Below, piece after piece: positions 6,249 to 11,973 of a stretch of DNA of 12,877 bases. The translations under genes and the position numbers were made by a program. Source of the stretch: CSSed11-175R1 sp041685735 (GTDB taxonomy: Bacteria; Actinomycetota; Nitriliruptoria; Nitriliruptorales; Nitriliruptoraceae); assembly GCA_041685735.1 (NCBI GenBank), contig JAWLFE010000077.1, positions 1 to 12,877 on the forward strand, in the 5' to 3' direction. The notes under the pieces were generated by a model. It was not told the origin of the DNA, did not search any database, and worked only from the letters and a program-made list of their open reading frames with translations. Numbering within the stretch: the stretch's first letter is position 1; every line of letters starts with the position of its first letter.

Positions 6249-7880
6249 TCAGCGCCAGTGGCCGCGCAGGATCGCGTGGGTGTAGGCGTCGGAGAGCGCC
6301 CGCCAGGATGCCTCGACGATGTTGGGGTGGACACCCACGGTGTCCCAGGTGCCGACCCCGTCGGTCGACGCCACGAGCACCCGCGTGGTCGCGTCGGTCC
6401 CCGCGGTGGCCTCCAGGATGCGCACCTTGTAGTCCGACAGCTGGATCCGGTCCAACGCAGGCCACGTGCCGTTGACCGCGTTGCGGAACGCATGGTCCAA
6501 CGCGTCGACCGGACCGTTGCCCTCCCCCGCGCCGAGCTTGCGTTCGCCACCGATCGCCACCGCCAGGATGGCCTCGGCCGGCCCCTCCCCGGGCAGTGCG
6601 TCACCTTCGCCGCCGGAGACGTTCACGCGGTAGTGCAGGGAGCGGAACGGCTCGTCCTCGTCGGCGAGGAAGCCGGCGACACGCCGCAGCAGCAGCTCGA
6701 AGGACGCATCCGCGGCCTCGTAGGTCCACCCCTCGGACTCGCGGCGCTTGACCTCGTCCAGGACGACCTTGGCCTGGGCGGCATCGACCTCCAGCCCGAA
6801 CTCCTTGGCCTTGAGCACGATGTTGCTCCGACCCGCGAGTTCACTGACGACCAGTCGTTGCCGGTTGCCGACCTCACCCGGATCGATGTGGTTGTACATG
6901 TCCGGCGCCTTGGCGAGCGCCGATGCGTGCAGCCCGGCCTTGTGGCTGAACGCCGTGTGGCCGACGTATGGCGCGATCGACGGCGTCGACTGGTTGCACA
7001 GTTCCGCGATCGTGTGGCTGACCTCGGTCAGCCGCTCCATGCGGTCCGACGGGACCAGCTGATAGCCCTTCTTGAGCTGCAGGTCCGCCAGGATCGTGAA
7101 CAGGTTCGCGTTGCCGCAGCGCTCGCCGAGACCGTTTGCCGTTCCCTGGACGTGGGTGGCACCCACCTCGATACCCAGGAGGGAGTTGGCGACCGCGCAC
7201 CCACCGTCGTCATGGAAGTGCAGCCCGACCTGTGAGGGAAGCTCCTCCACGAGACCCCGCACGATGTCGGCGACGTCCCAGGGCATCGCACCACCGTTGG
7301 TGTCGCACAGCACGACACACTCCGCACCCGCATCGGCGGCGGTCCGGATCACATCGAGCGCGTAGGCGGTGTCCCGCGCGAAGCCGTCGAAGAAGTGCTC
7401 CGCGTCGAAGAACACCCGCTTGTCGTGCGCGCGGAGGTACTCGATCGAGTCGCGGACCATCGCGAGGTTGACGTCACGGGGCACCCCGAGCGCCTCGTCG
7501 ACGTGGTAGCCCCATGACTTGCCGACCAGGCAGATCGCGTCGGTCCGCGCATCGAGCAGTGCACGGAGCAGCGGGTCGTCCGCGGCCTCGTGCTTGGCGC
7601 TGCGCGTCATGCCGAAGGCGACGAGCGTCGCACGGTCGAGCGCGAGTTCCCCGTCGGCGGCACGCGCGAAGAACTCCGTGTCCTTCGGGTTGGCGCCCGG
7701 CCAGCCGCCTTCGATGTAGGCGACGCCGAGCTCGTCCATCCGACGCGCGACGCGGAGCTTGTCGTCCACCGACAACGCGACGCCTTCGCGCTGCGTGCCG
7801 TCCCGGAGGGTCGTGTCGTACAGGTCCAGGCCAGGCCGCGCATCGGGCAGCGTGGCGTGGCCGGCGGTCGTGGTGGTCAC
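6249..7880 (-). CDS. cimA: (R)-citramalate synthase
   Basis: 543 residues, normal for this family. It condenses pyruvate with acetyl-CoA to (R)-citramalate, the committed step of threonine-independent isoleucine synthesis. The TIM-barrel domain opens with L-Y-D-T-T-L-R-D-G-T-Q-R-E-G (Arg26 and Asp27 catalytic/metal). It carries the citramalate-synthase block Y-I-E-G-G-W-P-G-A-N-P-K-D (55-67), which separates it from isopropylmalate and homocitrate synthases. Metal histidines are in H-F-H (221, 223), and G-E-R-C-G-N-A-N-L is at 252-260. Residues from about 400 on form the LeuA-type C-terminal regulatory domain, with P-G-E-G-P-A-E-A-I. The usual H-x-H-N-D is H-F-H-D-D here. The start is GTG 7880, with AGAGG six bases upstream. 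The 5' leader holds an isoleucine-rich ORF and hairpins suggesting attenuation. LeuB and IlvE of the same pathway lie upstream on the same strand. Confidence 0.95.
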   Translation of the reverse strand: MTTTTAGHATLPDARPGLDLYDTTLRDGTQREGVALSVDDKLRVARRMDELGVAYIEGGWPGANPKDTEFFARAADGELALDRATLVAFGMTRSAKHEAADDPLLRALLDARTDAICLVGKSWGYHVDEALGVPRDVNLAMVRDSIEYLRAHDKRVFFDAEHFFDGFARDTAYALDVIRTAADAGAECVVLCDTNGGAMPWDVADIVRGLVEELPSQVGLHFHDDGGCAVANSLLGIEVGATHVQGTANGLGERCGNANLFTILADLQLKKGYQLVPSDRMERLTEVSHTIAELCNQSTPSIAPYVGHTAFSHKAGLHASALAKAPDMYNHIDPGEVGNRQRLVVSELAGRSNIVLKAKEFGLEVDAAQAKVVLDEVKRRESEGWTYEAADASFELLLRRVAGFLADEDEPFRSLHYRVNVSGGEGDALPGEGPAEAILAVAIGGERKLGAGEGNGPVDALDHAFRNAVNGTWPALDRIQLSDYKVRILEATAGTDATTRVLVASTDGVGTWDTVGVHPNIVEASWRALSDAYTHAILRGHWR

Positions 7881-7894
7881 CTCGAACCTCTCTT

Positions 7895-7910
7895 GCGTCC
7901 CGACGGACGC
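7895..7910 (-). promoter_or_regulatory. small hairpin just before the cimA ribosome site
   Basis: On the minus strand GCGTCC (7910-7905) and GGACGC (7900-7895) pair perfectly around the four-base loop GTCG. The hairpin ends two bases before the purine-rich ribosome site AGAGAGG. It lies directly after the second copy of CTGCGGGAGC (7921-7912). It could be part of the terminator or sequestering structure of the leader, or a plain 5' leader hairpin. Confidence 0.5.
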
Positions 7911-7960
7911 GGCTCCCGCAGTGGGGTACCGAGGTCAGACGGAGGCGACACCGGGATCGT

Positions 7961-8004
7961 CCGGGCCGCTCCCGCAGCCCGGCACGCGCCGGCTACGGGA
8001 GCGG
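7961..8004 (-). promoter_or_regulatory. leader hairpins (probable attenuator) upstream of cimA
   Basis: Reading the minus strand, CCGCTCCCGTAGCC (8004-7991) pairs with GGCTGCGGGAGCGG (7979-7966) over 14 positions with a single T-G wobble. The helix continues after one bulged C through GGC/GCC (7990-7988 with 7983-7981) around a four-base loop, giving about 17 bp. The 5' arm begins three bases after the last isoleucine codon of the leader ORF and contains its stop codon. A competing hairpin, CCGGGC (7982-7977) with GCCCGG (7966-7961), shares the 3' arm, so both cannot form at once. No U-tract follows, so whether the big hairpin terminates transcription is not settled. Confidence 0.7.
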
Positions 8005-8085
8005 TCGAATGATGATGGCGATGGCACGCAGGCTGGCGCCGCCGGGGTTGCCGGCTGCAGACGCCGAGCTGGGCGTGGCGTGCAC
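7993..8085 (-). CDS. isoleucine-rich leader peptide of cimA
   Basis: A 30-codon ORF runs from GTG 8085 to TAG 7995-7993. AGGGAG (8097-8092) sits six bases before the GTG, a better ribosome site than many real genes here have. The peptide starts V-H-A-T-P-S-S-A-S and ends L-R-A-I-A-I-I-I-R-P-L-P. Codons 22, 24, 25 and 26 are isoleucine (ATC, ATC, ATC, ATT). The last three codons and the stop lie in the 5' arm of the strong hairpin. Ribosome stalling at isoleucine codons would therefore prevent that hairpin, the layout known from ilv, leu and other amino-acid attenuators. The residue sensed matches the end product of the downstream enzyme, CimA. The peptide needs no function of its own. That it is translated is inferred. 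Confidence 0.72.
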   Translation of the reverse strand: MHATPSSASAAGNPGGASLRAIAIIIRPLP

Positions 8086-8117
8086 GGATCGCTCCCTGAT
8101 GATCGAAGACGCCCGAC

Positions 8118-8147
8118 ACGGTACCGCGACGCTCACACGCTTGTCGA
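8118..8147 (-). promoter_or_regulatory. possible promoter for the cimA leader transcript
   Basis: On the minus strand TCGACA (8147-8142), five of six matches to TTGACA, is followed after 18 bases by TACCGT (8123-8118), which fits the actinobacterial TANNNT -10 pattern. Transcription would start near 8111, about 26 bases before the leader GTG, as expected for an attenuator leader. It lies between the dodecin stop and the leader ORF, so cimA could be transcribed independently of the upstream genes. Confidence 0.4.
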
Positions 8148-8173
8148 CCTCCGCGTGGATGCTCGGATGGACA

Positions 8174-8380
8174 TCAGTCGTCGAGGCGGAAGCCGACCTG
8201 CAACGTCACCTGGGTGTGCTGGACCTCGGCGTTCTCGATCCAGCCGCGGATCTCCTTGACCTCGAACCAATCCAGGTTGCGGATGGATTCTCCGGCCTTC
8301 TCGATCGCCCGCGCGATGGCGTCGTCGACGCCCTCCAGGCTCGATCCGACCAGTTCGACCTTCTTGTACACGTTCGACAT
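8174..8380 (-). CDS. dodecin family flavin-binding protein
   Basis: 68 residues, the usual dodecin size. The start is ATG 8380, with GGAG seven bases upstream. The sequence follows the family throughout: M-S-N-V-Y-K-K-V-E-L-V-G-S-S near the N-terminus, L-D-W-F-E-V near 36-41 with the flavin-stacking tryptophan (Trp38), R-G-W-I-E-N, and the closing H-T-Q-V-T-L-Q-V-G-F-R-L-D-D. Dodecins assemble into hollow dodecamers that bind pairs of flavins (FMN or riboflavin derivatives) and are thought to store or buffer them. It lies 154 bases after the second Eis-type gene and upstream of the cimA leader, on the same strand. Its presence among branched-chain amino acid genes is not explained by known function. 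Confidence 0.95.
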   Translation of the reverse strand: MSNVYKKVELVGSSLEGVDDAIARAIEKAGESIRNLDWFEVKEIRGWIENAEVQHTQVTLQVGFRLDD

Positions 8381-8534
8381 GAACCCACTCCTCACCACGA
8401 TGATGCCGTCGCCGGCGCGACCGCCGTCCACGTGACCGTAGCGTCGTGAGCGGCGGCACCCAGGGCCGAGCGTCACCTGGCCGCGGGACGTCCGGTCCGC
8501 CGGAGCCCACCCAGGACCCGTGGCGCGGCCCGGA

Positions 8535-9791
8535 TCAGAACTCGCTGCAGTGCATCGGTGCCCGCTCGGCGGCCAGCAGCCCCTCGGATCGGGCGACCGC
8601 GCCAGGGCGACGTTCCACCAGGCGCCCCGCCTGTCGGAGCACCGTCGGGCGGACACCTCCGAGGTAGAGCATCCCGAGCTCCTCGATGCTGAGGGCCAGG
8701 TCCGCATCCGCGTGGGTGGGGCTGACCTGCGCGACGCCATCGGTGACCACCACCTCGAAGCGACCGGATCGCTGCGGGTACAGCGGGTCGGTGACGTCCA
8801 GCACGAGCGCGTCGTCGACGAGGTAGCGGCGGGCCATGAGTGCCGCAGGAACATCGAGGATGCGCAGGTAGACCGGGGAGCCTGAGCGAACGTGCACCTG
8901 TGCGGGATCGACGACCATCGACCGCAGCGGATCGTCGCTCGGACGACCGATGGCCGAGATCGTCGTCGCCAGGTCCGACGCCGCAAGGAACGTCCACAGC
9001 TGCGCGGTCGCCCGCGGATGCAACGACACGAGCTCCTCCACGTGGACGGTCCCGGTCGGGACATCGTGCTCCCAGCGAGGCTGGAGCCGGTACACGACGT
9101 ACCCACCGTCGGGGAGCACGGCGATGGTGCGGGGCCCTGCGCCGTCGCGTTCATCGGCGGGGTCGTGGACCAGGAGGCGGTGCCACCACGCCGCGGAGCG
9201 CGACAGCAGCCCCGGGCGCTGCGACCGGGCCCGGTCGTAGAGCTCGCCCACCGGCCGGACGGCACCTGCCGGGTCGATGACGCGGACCCCGTCCGCCGAC
9301 ACGGGATCGCGGAGCACCAGCCGGTCGCGGGCCACCTCGATCCGGCTGGTCGGGATGGCGGGGCCGAAGCCGTAGCGGCCGTAGATGCCACCTTCCGAGG
9401 CCCACAGGGCAGCGACCGGTTCACCCCGCTCGTCCGCCTGCGCGAGGAGCCGATGCATCATGGCGGTCAGCAGGCCCCGCCGCCGGTGGTCCTGGCGGAC
9501 CGCCACGGCCGTCACCCCGGCACAGGCAGCTGACGTTCCACCTGGCAGGGACAGCTCGAAGCTGAAGGCCCCGGCGCTGCCGACGACCTCCCCGTCCGGC
9601 GTGAACACGCCGAGGAAGCGGTCCGGTTCGAAGGTCGAGCGTTCGATCTCAAGCTGGGCCGGGCTGAGCTCGCCCCCGAACGCGCCTTCGATCGCACGCC
9701 CGTAGGCCTCGAACTCCTCATCGGCAACGCGCCGGATCTGGATGTTCCCGAGCCCATCCGTCGACTTGTGCGAGGTGCCGAGGTGATCCAC
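8535..9791 (-). CDS. Eis-type GNAT acetyltransferase, copy 2
   Basis: 418 residues from GTG 9791, chosen because GAGGAG ends six bases upstream. The protein has the Eis architecture: an N-terminal GNAT domain with motif A V-T-A-V-A-V-R-Q-D-H-R-R-R-G-L-L (93-108), a second GNAT-like domain, and a C-terminal sterol-carrier-like domain. A conserved E-G-G-I-Y-G-R-Y-G-F-G places Tyr137 where mycobacterial Eis has its acid Tyr126. The protein ends in phenylalanine, as Eis does, whose terminal carboxylate acts as the base. Mycobacterial Eis acetylates aminoglycosides at several amines and also protein lysines; the substrate here is unknown. The start is 10 bases after the stop of copy 1, whose last codons contain its ribosome site, so the two are probably translated together. 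Confidence 0.9.
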   Translation of the reverse strand: MDHLGTSHKSTDGLGNIQIRRVADEEFEAYGRAIEGAFGGELSPAQLEIERSTFEPDRFLGVFTPDGEVVGSAGAFSFELSLPGGTSAACAGVTAVAVRQDHRRRGLLTAMMHRLLAQADERGEPVAALWASEGGIYGRYGFGPAIPTSRIEVARDRLVLRDPVSADGVRVIDPAGAVRPVGELYDRARSQRPGLLSRSAAWWHRLLVHDPADERDGAGPRTIAVLPDGGYVVYRLQPRWEHDVPTGTVHVEELVSLHPRATAQLWTFLAASDLATTISAIGRPSDDPLRSMVVDPAQVHVRSGSPVYLRILDVPAALMARRYLVDDALVLDVTDPLYPQRSGRFEVVVTDGVAQVSPTHADADLALSIEELGMLYLGGVRPTVLRQAGRLVERRPGAVARSEGLLAAERAPMHCSEF

Positions 9792-9801
9792 GGTGAGCTC
9801 C

Positions 9802-11022
9802 TCAGAACATCTGGTCGCAGACCGGTGCCCGTTCCGCCGCAAACAGCCGGTTGAGCCGTACCGCAGTGGCGAACGAGGTGTCGAGTCGCCCGGCATCGTG
9901 CAGGGAGGTGGCGCGGACACCGCCGAGGCTGATGGTCGCCAGCACCTCGGCGTCCAGGGACACGTCCGGTTCCGCGTCGGTCGGTCGGCACCGGCCAACC
10001 CCACCCACAGCCGTCAGCCGCCACCGTCCCGCGTTGGCCGGACGACCCTCGTCCTGGACCTCCAGCACGACCTCGTCATCGCCCAGGTAGCCCCGCGCCT
10101 CAAGCGCCGCGGGCACGTCGACCAGCCGCACGTAGAGCGGCCAGCCCGCGGTCACCGTGGCGCGGGCGGGATCGACCAGCAGCGCGAGCAGGGGATCGTC
10201 GGGAGCGCGCCGCACCACCTCGATCCGTTCCGCGAGGTCCGTGTCGATCGCGAAGCGCAGCAGAGCAGCCAGAGCGGCCGGATCGAGTGCGACCAGGTCG
10301 TGGATCGTCACGGTCCCGGTCGGCGCGCCATCGGTCCAGGCCGACGCGAGGTGGTAGATCACGAACCCGCGATCGGGCAGCAGGGCCAGACGCAGCGGGC
10401 CGGTCCCCTCCGCCGGCTCCGGTTCGTGGGTCAGCACCCGGCTCCACCATCCAGCCGAACGCGACAGCAGACCGGCGCGCGTGGAGCGGAACCGATCGTA
10501 GATCGGCGGGAAGGCCGTCCGTGCCGCCTCGATGTCGATGAACCGGATGTCGCTGACCGGGCCCTCGGCATGCAACGCGCCGTGGCGGCGATCGATCGAC
10601 ACCTCGAGCGTCGGGACCGCCGGCCCGAACCCGTACCGGCCGTAGATCGGGCTCTCCGAGGCCCACAGGGCCGCGAAGGGCTCCCTCCGCGCTGCGGCGT
10701 CGTCGAGCAGCTGCGCCATCATCCGGTTCAGCAGGCCACGACGCCGATGATCCGCACGCACGCTGACCACGGTGACCCCGGCGCACCCTGCGGTCCGGCC
10801 CCCGGGCAGCGACAGCTGGAAGCTGTAGGCGCCGGAGGTTGCCACCACCTCCCCACCAGCGTCACGTGCGGCAACGAGCCGGTCGAGTTCGGTCCACTCC
10901 CGGGACCGTTCGATGTCGTTGCCGTTGGGCGTGAACCCGAACGTCGCGGCGAAGGCACGCCGGAGGTCGGCGATCGACGTCTCGGTCACCGGGCCGAGCT
11001 CGACCCCATCCGGCCGATCCAT
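9802..11022 (-). CDS. Eis-type GNAT acetyltransferase, copy 1
   Basis: 406 residues, nearly the length of mycobacterial Eis. ATG 11022 overlaps the ilvE stop by one base (TGATG); no clear ribosome site precedes it, so translation is probably coupled to ilvE. The N-terminal GNAT domain has V-T-V-V-S-V-R-A-D-H-R-R-R-G-L-L at 83-98. S-P-I-Y-G-R-Y-G-F-G supplies the conserved tyrosine (Tyr127) and the last residue is Phe406, both expected of an Eis-like active site. The middle and C-terminal parts match copy 2 block by block (G-L-L-S-R-S-A near 190, P-T-G-T-V near 245, L-Y-V-R-L-V-D-V-P-A-A-L-E-A-R), showing an old tandem duplication. The two have diverged well beyond recent copies. The substrate is unknown. 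Confidence 0.9.
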   Translation of the reverse strand: MDRPDGVELGPVTETSIADLRRAFAATFGFTPNGNDIERSREWTELDRLVAARDAGGEVVATSGAYSFQLSLPGGRTAGCAGVTVVSVRADHRRRGLLNRMMAQLLDDAAARREPFAALWASESPIYGRYGFGPAVPTLEVSIDRRHGALHAEGPVSDIRFIDIEAARTAFPPIYDRFRSTRAGLLSRSAGWWSRVLTHEPEPAEGTGPLRLALLPDRGFVIYHLASAWTDGAPTGTVTIHDLVALDPAALAALLRFAIDTDLAERIEVVRRAPDDPLLALLVDPARATVTAGWPLYVRLVDVPAALEARGYLGDDEVVLEVQDEGRPANAGRWRLTAVGGVGRCRPTDAEPDVSLDAEVLATISLGGVRATSLHDAGRLDTSFATAVRLNRLFAAERAPVCDQMF

Positions 11023-11951
11023 CAGTCCGTGACCCAGGTCAGCCAGTCGGCGTACCGATCGACCCGTCCGCGCACGGTGTCGATGAAGGTCGACTGCACC
11101 GCTTCGGTGACCGGGCCGCGCGGGCCGATCGTGTAGCCGGCAACCTCGCGGACGGGGGTCAGTTCGGCGGCCGTACCGGTCAGGAAGATCTCGTCGGCCA
11201 GGAACAGGTCCGTGCGCACCAGGCTGCACTCGACCACCTCGAAGCCGAGGTCACGCGCGATCTGCATCACGCTGGTCCGCGTGATCCCGCCGAGCGGGCC
11301 GTCCGACAGCGGTGGGGTCTTGATCACACCGTCGTGCACGACGAACAGGTTCTCACCGGTTCCTTCGGCGACGAAGCCGTCCTCGGAGAGCATGATCGCC
11401 TCGTCGTAGCCGGCCCGCAGCGCCTCGACCTTCGCGAGCGACGAGTTGAGGTACTGCCCGTTGGCCTTCCCGGCCGGCGGGATCGTGTTCTTCCCGATCC
11501 GCCGGTACGACGAGATCATCACGCGGACGCCGTTGATGAGGGCATCCTCGCCGAGGTAACTACCCCACTCCCACGACGCCATGATCGCCTGCGGTTCCGA
11601 CGGGATGGGATTGAGCCCGATCTCGCCGTAGCTCAGGATGATCGTCGGGCGCAGGTAGCAGCCCGCGTCGTGACCGTTGACACGGATCAGTTCGCAGGCC
11701 GTCTCGACCAGGTCGTCGACCGTCCAGGGGATCGTGTCCAGGGGTGGATACAGCTTCGCGGAACGCAACAGGCGCGCCATGTGCGGCCGCAGCTGGAAGA
11801 CCGCTGGCCCGCGGTCCGTCGGGTAGGCCCGGATCCCCTCGAACACGCCGTAGCCGTAGTGCAGGGTCGGGGTCAGGACGTGGACGGTCGCCTCGTCCCA
11901 CGGGACGAACGAGCCATCCATCCAGATCTTGTCAGCCTTCGGGAACGGCAT
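11022..11951 (-). CDS. ilvE: branched-chain amino acid aminotransferase
   Basis: 309 residues, typical for fold-type IV PLP aminotransferases of this class. It catalyses the last step of valine, leucine and isoleucine synthesis, transferring the amino group of glutamate to the 2-oxo acid. The N-terminus has K-I-W-M-D-G and H-Y-G-Y-G-V-F-E-G-I-R (31-41). The Schiff-base lysine is Lys162 in G-K-A-N-G-Q-Y-L-N-S. The PLP-phosphate and ring contacts are in E-G-T-G-E-N-L-F (196-203), G-G-I-T-R-T-S-V (221-228) and F-L-T-G-T-A-A-E. The Y-G-Y-G-V-F-E-G-I-R block favours IlvE over D-amino acid transaminase or aminodeoxychorismate lyase. The start is ATG 11951, with GGAGGT four bases upstream. It follows leuB after 22 bases and overlaps the first Eis-type gene. 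Confidence 0.96.
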   Translation of the reverse strand: MPFPKADKIWMDGSFVPWDEATVHVLTPTLHYGYGVFEGIRAYPTDRGPAVFQLRPHMARLLRSAKLYPPLDTIPWTVDDLVETACELIRVNGHDAGCYLRPTIILSYGEIGLNPIPSEPQAIMASWEWGSYLGEDALINGVRVMISSYRRIGKNTIPPAGKANGQYLNSSLAKVEALRAGYDEAIMLSEDGFVAEGTGENLFVVHDGVIKTPPLSDGPLGGITRTSVMQIARDLGFEVVECSLVRTDLFLADEIFLTGTAAELTPVREVAGYTIGPRGPVTEAVQSTFIDTVRGRVDRYADWLTWVTD

Positions 11952-11973
11952 GGTGACCTCCTCGGATCGTCCG

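Noticed and set aside
6258..7235. Plus-strand ORF of 325 codons opposite cimA
   Set aside because: Antisense shadow; the minus strand carries all citramalate synthase motifs.
7966..8004. The strong hairpin as a simple terminator for dodecin
   Set aside because: It lies 170 bases after the dodecin stop, overlaps a leader ORF with its own ribosome site and has no U-tract. Attenuation explains more, although a termination role inside that scheme is still possible.
7877..8119. An 80-codon minus-strand frame over the cimA leader with a run of histidine codons (C-H-R-H-H-H-S)
   Set aside because: It is one frame off the isoleucine run, has no good ribosome site, does not stop near the hairpin, overlaps the cimA start, and histidine has no link to CimA. 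The isoleucine frame fits on all counts.
8494..8517. GGTCC/GGACC inverted repeat between the second Eis-type gene and dodecin as a terminator
   Set aside because: Only 5 bp with a long loop in GC-rich DNA; not distinguishable from chance.
9793..11136. Plus-strand ORF of 447 codons opposite the first Eis-type gene
   Set aside because: Antisense shadow with arginine/proline-rich, domain-free product.
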